A stretch of DNA of 64,000 bases from Candidatus Methanoperedens nitratireducens (GTDB lineage: Archaea; Halobacteriota; Methanosarcinia; Methanosarcinales; Methanoperedenaceae). The stretch's first letter is position 1. Every line of letters begins with the position of its first letter. Below the pieces are notes generated by a model. The model ran no database searches, was not told the DNA's origin, and worked only from the letters and a program-made list of their open reading frames with translations. Positions 17,307-25,016 of the stretch are shown in pieces. The position numbers and the translations under genes are program-made. The DNA lies in the NCBI GenBank assembly GCA_020724545.1, contig DYGR01000001.1:58033-122032 (forward strand). The letters run 5' to 3'.

Positions 17307-17824
17307 AGCATTGCAAAGTTGAGGGCTAAGGAGGAAAAGGAAAACCCTCAAACCTTGCGCTGCTATTGCATAAATCGCTCTGAAGGCAGGGAATAAACTG
17401 GCCGGGAACTACCCCACCACTCCTCTTTCTTCTTGAAAGAGCATAGCTCCCGTCCACTGGATAGGCGCATCTAATGTTCAGATTCCAACAATCTGTAATC
17501 ACTTTGATGCCATTCAGTTCGGCATCGTATTCCTAGCTCCAGTTGTTAAAAGCAATGGTAATAGGCACTCCGGATTAGAAAGAATTCTGTACTGCTCTGC
17601 AGCCCTGATTTGTTCATTCCAATGGCCCATGTTCCCCCTTCCGGTGTGCCTGTCACCATGCTTACTATGAACTACCAGCCTATTCCCGTTTTCCCGTAAT
17701 CCCGCCAAAGCGCAGGCGATTACCCACATATACATATAAGAGTACTGTAGATAAATAATCTTAAGAAACAAGAGCATATGCCTTAACATATGCAAGATAC
17801 ATATAGTGAACTAGCTGAGGATTT
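17307..17824. other. 518-base stretch without a convincing gene
   Basis: No gene is supported. A 7-bp hairpin (CTCTTTC, TTCTT, GAAAGAG) is at 17423-17441 and might help end the redox transcript. The minus-strand frame at 17514-17795 has no recognisable domain and an odd composition. The minus strand around 17400-17480 (ends in ggggtagttc) looks somewhat like the right end of IS605/IS1341-type elements, so this may be IS debris, but the evidence is weak. Confidence 0.4.
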
Positions 17825-18097
17825 TTATCCTAACATTTCACCGACAGTCCTTATCTCATCCACGTTTTTCAATCTTTCTAGCAACTCCATTCCCTTTTCT
17901 GTGATCTCATAACTGTCCTCAGGATTATTGCATTTTGCTATAAAGCCCTTTTCTAACAACAATTGGAAATATTTCTGGAAGTTTCTCCAATCAAGATACG
18001 CCCTTTGCATTATCCGTGTCTTTTTAGCACTTCTCTCCTCAAGTGTTACCTTAAGCACGTCGTAAATGAGTTCCCATCTGCTTCTTTTCTTTACCAC
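17825..18097 (-). CDS. winged-helix DNA-binding protein
   Basis: 90-aa one-domain regulator of the archaeal winged-helix type (HTH_45-like). It opens KRSRWELIYDVLKVTLE, has the recognition region KTRIMQRAYLDWRNFQKYFQLLLEKGFI and the wing NPEDSYEITEKGMELLERL. Such proteins usually control nearby genes. The 18358-18391 palindrome lies 260 bases upstream of its start and is a candidate target, without direct evidence. Confidence 0.82.
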   Translation of the reverse strand: MVKKRSRWELIYDVLKVTLEERSAKKTRIMQRAYLDWRNFQKYFQLLLEKGFIAKCNNPEDSYEITEKGMELLERLKNVDEIRTVGEMLG

Positions 18098-18526
18098 CGC
18101 ATCTATCTCCCCATTTTCTTATCTTCCGAATTACCATATCTCCCATTATTGTACATGCTCTATAATTTCATCTCTTCTGGATGATAGTATCACCCACATA
18201 TATGGAATATCCTGCAGATGCATCCATTGTAAAAGTTATTCCTCTGCAGAATCGTTAGCCTACTGCATGCTCTTTCCTGTTATCCGAGAGTTAACAACTC
18301 CTTATCAACTCCTTATATATAAGATAGGGTCGCAGTTCTATAAATACCTTTTTGCAATACTTCCGCAAGTACGACAGTACTTGCGGAAGTAAATGATAAT
18401 TTTAAATCCATCCTTATCGGAATACTTTGTTAAATTTGTAGAAAAAACTTAAAATCTAAGCGTCACTTACGGAACTACTGGAATTAGTAAAAAAATATAA
18501 ATAGTAGTATCACAGATAGACATAAT
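18098..18526. other. intergenic region with a strong palindrome
   Basis: 429 bases without a supported gene between the winged-helix gene and the DUF1699 gene. It holds the 15-bp perfect palindrome annotated separately and a TATA-like stretch (aaaaaatataaatag) at about 18490-18505, which is the likely promoter of the DUF1699 gene. Confidence 0.6.
18358..18391. repeat. perfect 15-bp inverted repeat, 4-base spacer
   Basis: Left arm tacttccgcaagtac (18358-18372), spacer gaca, right arm gtacttgcggaagta (18377-18391). The arms are exact reverse complements. It is GC-richer than its AT-rich surroundings. It could be an operator for a dimeric regulator, a terminator or a small-RNA hairpin. There is no T-run directly after it on the plus strand. 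Confidence 0.85.
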
Positions 18527-18808
18527 ATGAAAGAAGTTTTCAGAATTATAGGCTCTGAAAAAGACATCGTAGATCTTAATATGAGTGAAGAGAACGTACA
18601 TTTTTGCTTTAGGCCATCTGAAAAAAACATCCTTGAACTTGTTAAGAAATGCCCGAAGCTTAAAAGAATTCAGTTGCCTTCCTCATACCACAAGACAATT
18701 TCGAATACCACAAAAATGTTTTTAAAATTGAGCGATATAAAATTGATCATGGGGGATATCTGGGGACACAGGACAGATATTGATAGATTCGCAGAGATAG
18801 AAGTTTAA
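18527..18808 (+). CDS. DUF1699 family protein
   Basis: 93-aa archaeal protein with the DUF1699 pattern: VHFCFRPSEKNILELVKKCP, IQLPSSYHKTIS and a C-terminal IMGDIWGHRTDI. The family occurs in methanogens and is uncharacterised. It is alone on its strand, with a TATA-like box about 25-35 bases upstream of the ATG. Confidence 0.85.
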   Translation: MKEVFRIIGSEKDIVDLNMSEENVHFCFRPSEKNILELVKKCPKLKRIQLPSSYHKTISNTTKMFLKLSDIKLIMGDIWGHRTDIDRFAEIEV

Positions 18809-18826
18809 TCTAATATACTGAAGAGA

Positions 18827-19663
18827 TTACCTCAAATAAAAATATGCTATAGGCAGGACTATAGCTGCAAAAAGTGCCCATCCCAGGAAGGTATGGAATA
18901 TCTGCATGGTCTCAAGGCCGTAGTAATAACCTATAGATACCAGGCTTATTATCCTGAACAGGTTTGCCAGATAGGAGGCAATAATCAGTACTACAGTTAT
19001 TTTTATTATGCTGTGGGGGTGGTTCTTCCTGGGTAAAGTGAACCTGTATGCAAAAACAGTACTTATTATAAGGATCATAGAATAGAAGCCAAAGCATCCC
19101 AGGTCTATTTTATAATATATATCCTCTATCCCGTATACATGGAATGTGACAATAGAGTCCATATGCAGAGAAATATCCATAGAGCGCAGTATAAATAGTG
19201 CTGGCAGTGTTGTTGCATAGTAGCCATAATCATCATAAATATTTGAGCCCAGACGAGAGGGCATGGCATACACAGTTATAAACAATAGAAGGAAGATAGA
19301 GGAAAAATAAGCGCCAAATTCACCCATGTTGCTGATGCTGCTATTTTTTATGTTAAGTGAGATCAGGGATATTCCAAGGAAAATGAGCATGGTATCCAGG
19401 GTCTGAAAATCAGAGCCTGCCCTGATGTTATAGATAATATCAGCTATTATTATAAAGCCTCCCAGCAGTGAAAGTTTTTTTGAGGGCTTCAACCTTGTTT
19501 CTCCTGTTCCCTTAAGCTTAGCAAGAATAATTAATGAAATTATAAAAAAAACAAGAGCCAGGTAGCCTGAGCTTCCAAAGCCACCAAAAGTAAGTTCAAC
19601 ATAGGATGCTATGAGGAACGTTATAAATAGTACCAGAAGAAAGGAAGGATTTTTAAGATTCAT
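18827..19663 (-). CDS. archaeosortase family protein (second sortase of the window)
   Basis: 278-aa polytopic membrane protein of the archaeosortase superfamily. The triad is present: Cys190 in DLGCFGFYSM, Arg237 in LANLFRIISL, His257 in QIFHTFLGW. It lacks the HG motif of the exosortase at 10.4 kb and is a distinct subfamily. The nearby DUF1616 and BshC-like genes and the sugar-nucleotide dehydrogenases point to a cell-surface locus. Its target tail type cannot be told from this window. Confidence 0.87.
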   Translation of the reverse strand: MNLKNPSFLLVLFITFLIASYVELTFGGFGSSGYLALVFFIISLIILAKLKGTGETRLKPSKKLSLLGGFIIIADIIYNIRAGSDFQTLDTMLIFLGISLISLNIKNSSISNMGEFGAYFSSIFLLLFITVYAMPSRLGSNIYDDYGYYATTLPALFILRSMDISLHMDSIVTFHVYGIEDIYYKIDLGCFGFYSMILIISTVFAYRFTLPRKNHPHSIIKITVVLIIASYLANLFRIISLVSIGYYYGLETMQIFHTFLGWALFAAIVLPIAYFYLR

Positions 19664-19997
19664 ACTTTTATAGCTTTTATATCAGGCCGACTGATTCCCA
19701 GTCGCCTGAATACCATATATTCCCCACACTTTTCGGATATACTGCTATTACCATGACAAAATCAGATAATATATACCTTTTTATATTAATCACTCCACTT
19801 TGGATCTGTTCCCCAATCCTATCTCTAAAATAGAGATTATCATAGAAATAGTTTCTGCTCTTTTGCTGTATATATTTAGTGAGTTATCTATTGGTCGGCA
19901 AAGCTTCGATAATGCCCACTGAAAAAACTTAGTAATTTTATGAAGATATCCGTGATATGCAAAAATCTATTAATTAGTAGTAACATTTAGAGCTATA
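19664..19997. other. intergenic region with two hairpins upstream of archaeosortase
   Basis: 334 bases, no gene. Hairpin 1 (19682-19709) pairs TCAGG-C-CGACTG with CAGTCG-CCTGA around ATTCC, i.e. 11 bp with one bulged C, 20 bases upstream of the archaeosortase start, so it would sit in its 5' leader. Hairpin 2 is near 19824 (atctctaaaatagagat). The rest is AT-rich and holds the divergent promoters. Confidence 0.6.
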
Positions 19998-20366
19998 ATG
20001 ATTGTGGAGTTGGTAAGGGTAGTTGTAGGCCTAGTCCTTATATTATTTGTTTCAGGATATGCTTTAAGCTGGGCTTTTTTCCCCAAAAATGAAGATATAG
20101 CTGGCGATGAGAGGATTGCCATCTCTTTTGTACTCAGTATAGCAGGTGTTATATTCTCTGTACTTTTCATCGACCTGATGCTTGGCATAGACACCACGCC
20201 TTCAAACATAGTAATAACAATTGTTGCTCTTATACTCCTGTCTCTACTCGTATGGAAGGTACACCTGTACATAATCAATAGGAGATTAAAGCAAACAATA
20301 GTTAAAAGGACTTTAGGCTACAAGGATAAGATTATTAGGATAATTAGACTAAGGTGGCATGCCTGA
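19998..20366 (+). CDS. DUF1616 N-terminal-like membrane protein
   Basis: 122 aa with three hydrophobic segments and a basic C-terminus. The opening ELVRVVVGLVLILFVSGYAL then FFPKNEDIAGDERIAISFVLSIAG matches the start of DUF1616 proteins. The usual C-terminal extracellular part is missing; a short protein resembling that part is at 12938-13195. It overlaps the BshC-like gene by 8 bases (20359-20366), so the two are coupled. Confidence 0.75.
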   Translation: MIVELVRVVVGLVLILFVSGYALSWAFFPKNEDIAGDERIAISFVLSIAGVIFSVLFIDLMLGIDTTPSNIVITIVALILLSLLVWKVHLYIINRRLKQTIVKRTLGYKDKIIRIIRLRWHA

Positions 20367-21801
20367 GCTTAATAGAAGCCATCTCTCAAATATAGAATTA
20401 ATCTTCAAGATCGCTGAGGATTTCAGTCACGATGCAGAGATAGATTTCAAATGTTCCTCTCTTGATAAAAAGACCCTGGTTATTGAATCAGGCCACCAGC
20501 CTAACTTCCTTCCTCATGCAGGGCTTTTTAAAAAAATATTTCTGCTTCATCTCTGCAGGAAAAGAGCTAATGATAAAGGCAGAGATGCGATAGCCCTCTT
20601 TGGATTCTCTGATTACAACCTGTGCACAACAAAGCTTCTCACCCAGAATAAGTTTCCTGCCTTTAACAAGCTTGGATATGAAAGGCTTGGCTTCAAGATC
20701 GCAGAGAGGGATGTATGGAAAAGATTTGATTATCTTATGAAGCCCCCGGAAGATGAGTGGGAGAGAGCAGTACAAAAAATATCCTCTCATTATAAGAGGT
20801 ATCCAATCGCTCCAGATACAGAACTGAGACTGACTGAAATAATAGAGACTCTGGAGGATTGCTATAAGAAAGCAAAAAATTTCCCTGATATAAATGCATT
20901 CTTCATATCAAAAATAAGTAATAAACTTGCTCTTGATGTGAGCTTCTTCAGGTATTCAGATATTCAAAGAAAAGGAATATTCATAGAGCGGTGGAGTGAT
21001 ATTATCTCAGACCTGAGGCAGTACAACAGCATTTACAATAGTTCCATAGAGCACCATCATCTGGATATACCGCTTTGCGACCCGGATCTCTTGCCCTTCT
21101 GGTACCACTGCCCATGCGGTGCTAAGGTTCAGGTCATGCTCAATCAGGGGTATGCAACAGGCATATGCAGGATTTGTACTAAAAAGCATGAGATAGACCT
21201 GAATAAGCTAAAAGATGTATTCAAAGATTTGAGCCCGAACGCTGTAGCCAGAAATGTTATTTTTTCTGAGGGTATGGGAACTCATATATTTATTTCTGGA
21301 ACAGGTGGATGGCTTGAATACAGCAAGATCTCAGATAATATCTCAAGGAGGTATGGGTTCAACCTGCCAGTTACAATCTCATGGAAGGGCAGGGATTACT
21401 ATACAGGTCCTGCCCATGAAGCAGCTTTGACTGAGCTTGCAAGGATTTGCGGGATTAAGAGAGCTAATATTTTAATAGAGGATATAACCAGGATGATAAA
21501 AGATAAGAGAAAAGAGCTTGAAGAAAGAGCAGCAGATGCAAGAGAAAAAGGGAAGAAGAATGAGATAAAGAAATATGAGGGGGATTATAAAAATATAGGT
21601 ACCTCGATAGATATTAGTAAAGCAATATTTACCAGTACTCCTTCTTTTATGGATATTCTTGTATCGCAGGGTATTAAGAATATCGGAGAATGCTGGACAC
21701 AGACCCTGGATGAGAATAATGAGGGGTCGGTTATAATTAAGGATGTGGTTTATGATTCCGAAGCTTTTAACATATATAAAAAAATTGAAGGGATCATATG
21801 A
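20359..21801 (+). CDS. BshC-like protein with inserted zinc ribbon
   Basis: 480-aa protein. VIESGHQPNFLPHAGLFKK at about 42-60 resembles the GQQAGLFGGPLYTLYK motif of BshC, the cysteine-adding enzyme of bacillithiol synthesis. Later HIFISGTGGWLEYSK and YGFNLPVTISWKGRDYYTGPA resemble BshC's GGPGEIAY region and what follows. A Cys4 pair, CPCG ... CRIC at about 250-275, looks like a zinc ribbon that classical BshC lacks. A charged coiled-coil follows (about 380-420). It may join an amino-acid or thiol to a sugar in a surface or thiol pathway. Substrate unknown; the similarity is by motif only. Confidence 0.65.
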   Translation: MPELNRSHLSNIELIFKIAEDFSHDAEIDFKCSSLDKKTLVIESGHQPNFLPHAGLFKKIFLLHLCRKRANDKGRDAIALFGFSDYNLCTTKLLTQNKFPAFNKLGYERLGFKIAERDVWKRFDYLMKPPEDEWERAVQKISSHYKRYPIAPDTELRLTEIIETLEDCYKKAKNFPDINAFFISKISNKLALDVSFFRYSDIQRKGIFIERWSDIISDLRQYNSIYNSSIEHHHLDIPLCDPDLLPFWYHCPCGAKVQVMLNQGYATGICRICTKKHEIDLNKLKDVFKDLSPNAVARNVIFSEGMGTHIFISGTGGWLEYSKISDNISRRYGFNLPVTISWKGRDYYTGPAHEAALTELARICGIKRANILIEDITRMIKDKRKELEERAADAREKGKKNEIKKYEGDYKNIGTSIDISKAIFTSTPSFMDILVSQGIKNIGECWTQTLDENNEGSVIIKDVVYDSEAFNIYKKIEGII

Positions 21802-21942
21802 TCAAGGAAGATCACAGTTTTGACATTACAGAGTATCATAACTAACACAGTGCATTAATGGAAATGTTTATGTTACTTGAATAAAAAACAATACATTGCC
21901 AGCCTTGAATCATGTACTAAAGGGGAATGGAGGTGAAAAATT

Positions 21943-22314
21943 ATGGCGATGGCTATAGCTCATACGATAGAGAGGAGCGAAGAAGTGCAGAGATGCATTG
22001 ACGAATGTCTGACCTGCCACAGTATTCTCCTGGAGACAGCAGTAGAACACTGTCTGAGGATGGGTGGCAGACATGCGGCTCAAGACCATATGCGACTGAT
22101 GCTGGATTGCAGTGATATCTGTCGAGTAAGCGCAGATTTCATGCTGCGTGGATCGAATTTCAGTGCCCGCATCTGTGATATCTGCGCACAGGTCAATGAT
22201 AGGTGTGCTGAGAGCTGCGATCAGTTCGTCGGTGATGACAAGATGAGATCCTGCTCTGATCAATGCAGGCGCACAGCTGATTCCTGCCGGGAAATGGTCA
22301 GGATGTCCAGATAA
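21943..22314 (+). CDS. Cys-rich four-helix copper-binding protein (Csp-like)
   Basis: 123-aa all-helical protein with about 13 Cys spaced along helices: CIDECLTCHS, EHCLRMGG, LDCSDICRVS, RICDICAQVNDRCAESCDQF and RSCSDQCRRTADSC. This matches the Csp copper-storage/four-helix copper-binding family. There is no signal peptide, so a cytosolic store (Csp3-like) is likely. A strong ggaggtg RBS lies 7 bases before the ATG. It probably protects metalloenzymes by binding Cu(I). Confidence 0.85.
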   Translation: MAMAIAHTIERSEEVQRCIDECLTCHSILLETAVEHCLRMGGRHAAQDHMRLMLDCSDICRVSADFMLRGSNFSARICDICAQVNDRCAESCDQFVGDDKMRSCSDQCRRTADSCREMVRMSR

Positions 22315-22531
22315 GTACAGAAGGGATGATGGGGTATATGGCTTTTAAGTCATACCCCTGATCCCCGTTAGCATGCATAAAGTGGACATTAATAACGATG
22401 ATGATAATGACATCTTAAAAATTCGATATTTTTAAATAATCTCACATCATATTAGCATGGAGGTTAGTCTGCATTGTTAATATCTAAACCATACACAATG
22501 CAATAGCAAAGATAATTCAGGGGGTCATTAG

Positions 22532-23464
22532 ATGAGAGTTGGAGTGATAGGCGCTGGCGCCATGGGACAGAACCATTTAAGGATATATAATGAAATGGGG
22601 AATATAGATCTTGTAGGGGTTTGTGATATCGATCAGGCTCGGGCCAGAGCAATGGCGAAAAGATATAATACTGAGGCCTACTTTAACCATAAAGAACTGC
22701 TGAAACAGGAACTTGATGGGGTAAGTATAGTCGTGCCCACGACCCTTCATACCCAGGTTGCTATTGATTCCATAGATGCAGGTACTCATTTGCTTGTTGA
22801 AAAACCTGTAGCTGACACAATTGAAAATGCGGATACCATAATCAGCGCTGCTCACGATGCAGATGTAAAGCTGATGGTGGGGCACATCGAGAGATACAAC
22901 CCGGCTGTGATAAAGTTAAAAGAGATTATCGATTCTGGCATGCTTGGGAAAATAGTCTCCATCTCCTCGAGGCGTGTAGGTCCTTTCAATCCACGCATAC
23001 GTGATGTGGGTATTATAATGGATCTTGGTGTCCATGACATTGATGTTATATCATACCTGTATGGCAGGAAGATCAATGAGGTTTACACAATAGCTGGCAG
23101 TGACATACACTCCTTTGAGGACCATGCGACCATACTTTTAAGATGCAATAATAATCTTTCAGGGATGATAGAAACAAACTGGCTGACACCCAACAAAATA
23201 AGGACACTTACAGCAATAGGCTTAAAAGGCGTAGCATACCTGGATTATATAAAACAGACAGTAGAGTTGCACGATGAATCATGGATACGGATGGCCAGGG
23301 TAGAGCCCATGGAGCCCCTAAGAAATGAACTGGAGTATTTTATTAAGGCTATAACTAATGGTAGTGAGATCATCTCCAATGGGGAGACAAGCAGGCATGC
23401 ACTGCAGGTAGTGACGGCGGCTATAGAATCATATCAAAAAGGAAAGGCAATAGAGATCAAATGA
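22532..23464 (+). CDS. Gfo/Idh/MocA oxidoreductase (UDP-GlcNAc 3-dehydrogenase-like)
   Basis: 310-aa NAD(P)-dependent sugar dehydrogenase. The Rossmann motif GVIGAGAMGQNHLR is at the N-terminus, the catalytic EKPVADT motif at about 90-96, and MDLGVHDIDVI carries the conserved Asp/His pair. It resembles WlbA/UDP-N-acetylglucosamine 3-dehydrogenases used for surface glycans. It converges with the nucleotide-sugar dehydrogenase gene and overlaps it by 8 bases. Confidence 0.87.
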   Translation: MRVGVIGAGAMGQNHLRIYNEMGNIDLVGVCDIDQARARAMAKRYNTEAYFNHKELLKQELDGVSIVVPTTLHTQVAIDSIDAGTHLLVEKPVADTIENADTIISAAHDADVKLMVGHIERYNPAVIKLKEIIDSGMLGKIVSISSRRVGPFNPRIRDVGIIMDLGVHDIDVISYLYGRKINEVYTIAGSDIHSFEDHATILLRCNNNLSGMIETNWLTPNKIRTLTAIGLKGVAYLDYIKQTVELHDESWIRMARVEPMEPLRNELEYFIKAITNGSEIISNGETSRHALQVVTAAIESYQKGKAIEIK

Positions 23465-24878
23465 TATTGTGGTAGTTCTTATCTCCCCTGCCTATGCCTC
23501 TGTAAACAAATCCCTGATTGATAAAAGCATCGGGATCGATCACATTCCTGCCATCAACTATTACAGGATGATGCAGTCCTGTTAGCTTTTTAACCATGTC
23601 GGCTTTCAGGTTTGAGTACTGACTGTGCCCTGTAAAAATAGCCACAGCCGATGCTCCTCTTAAACAATCCTCCATGTTCTGGGATATTTTAATTCTGCCC
23701 GACTCAGAGACATAAGGATCATGGACTGAAACTGTAGCACCATCTCTTGTCAGCATGTTGTAATACTGTTCAGCAGGTGTATTTCTTGTATCATCTGAGT
23801 TATTTATAAAAGCCCAGCCCAGGATAGCTATTCTGGAATACTCAATTCTTTTCCCTAACCTTGAGAGACCCTCTGAGGTGAGATTATACATATGGGTGGG
23901 CATGAAATCATTTATCTCTCTGGCCAGGACATACAGAGATTCGGCATCAGGCGGGTAATCCAGCTTTGAATTTGCTAACCTGACACCCCTTTCCAGATGG
24001 TATGTGTCCTTGGTTAAACAGTGCCCTCCCACGCCTGCGCCAGGGTAGAGCACAGCCCGTGTTATTCCTTCACCTTTCAGGCTGTCTATGCCTGCCCTTA
24101 CATCATAGACATTGATCCTCATGGCTTCACAATACAGCGCAAGCTCATTGATTGCAGCTATCTGCAGGTCCCTGAATGTGTTCTCAGCAGTTTTGGTTAC
24201 TTCAGCCGCTGTTGAGTCCATAGCAATTATTCTACCTTTTGTTAGAACTGGTTTATAAAGTTCTATTGCTCTTTCTGTACTCTCCTTATCTATTCCACCC
24301 ACTATCCTGTCATGCTCCTGTATATTCCGGATAAGCCTTCCGACCATTACCCGCTCAGGTGCATGTGCAAGCGCGAAATCTTCACCTGCTACAAGACCCG
24401 ATTCTTCATGCAGGATATCGGCTGCCATACCCCCTGTCGTCCCCGGGGTAATCGTTGATTCAAGCACAACCAGCATTCCCTCGTTCAAATACCTGCCTAT
24501 CTGTCTCAGGCCCTCCTCCAGTGCACTAAAATCAGGCTCAAGGCTTATATTGTCTTTAAACGGGGTCTGGATGGCCACTGTTATCGCATCCACTTCCCTT
24601 ATTCTTGAAAAATCCGATGTACATTCGAATCTTCCTTCCACTCTTACTTTTGCTATCAGCTCTTCAAGCCCTGGCTCTTCGCCTTTTAGCGGACTTAGCC
24701 CGCTGTTTAACATCTCTATTTTATAGCCAGAACTCTTTGAGTTTCGCTGAAAACCCAGGACGAAATCAAATTTCTCAGCAAATAAAACAGCAGAGGGAAT
24801 TCCTACATATCCCATCCCTGCAACTCCGACTTTATGTATCGGACCTCTCTCCCTTAATACTTCTTCAAGTTTGCTCAT
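23457..24878 (-). CDS. UDP-sugar 6-dehydrogenase (UDP-ManNAc/UDP-GlcNAc dehydrogenase type)
   Basis: 473-aa nucleotide-sugar dehydrogenase with the three standard domains. NAD-binding VGVAGMGYVGIPSA is near residue 17, ESTITPGTTGG follows, and the catalytic Cys is in GAGVGGHCLTKDTYHL (about 283). The C-terminal UDP-binding domain has AILGWAFINNSDDTRNTPA. It would oxidise UDP-ManNAc or UDP-GlcNAc to the uronic acid for surface polysaccharide or N-glycan. Functionally it pairs with the convergent Gfo/Idh gene. Confidence 0.88.
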   Translation of the reverse strand: MSKLEEVLRERGPIHKVGVAGMGYVGIPSAVLFAEKFDFVLGFQRNSKSSGYKIEMLNSGLSPLKGEEPGLEELIAKVRVEGRFECTSDFSRIREVDAITVAIQTPFKDNISLEPDFSALEEGLRQIGRYLNEGMLVVLESTITPGTTGGMAADILHEESGLVAGEDFALAHAPERVMVGRLIRNIQEHDRIVGGIDKESTERAIELYKPVLTKGRIIAMDSTAAEVTKTAENTFRDLQIAAINELALYCEAMRINVYDVRAGIDSLKGEGITRAVLYPGAGVGGHCLTKDTYHLERGVRLANSKLDYPPDAESLYVLAREINDFMPTHMYNLTSEGLSRLGKRIEYSRIAILGWAFINNSDDTRNTPAEQYYNMLTRDGATVSVHDPYVSESGRIKISQNMEDCLRGASAVAIFTGHSQYSNLKADMVKKLTGLHHPVIVDGRNVIDPDAFINQGFVYRGIGRGDKNYHNII

Positions 24879-25016
24879 GCAACACCCCTTAATTACATTA
24901 CAATACCACTACCCATAGATATTTATTTAGATATCGTATTGTCCTTCTTGTAATGGTATTAATCCTTAATAAGCTTTCTGAAAAACGATTTAACCTGGGG
25001 CTTCATAGTGGAAGAT

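Noticed and set aside
17514-17795. Minus-strand 93-aa frame as a gene
   Set aside because: No recognisable domain, poor RBS, odd composition. At most a fragment of an old insertion element.
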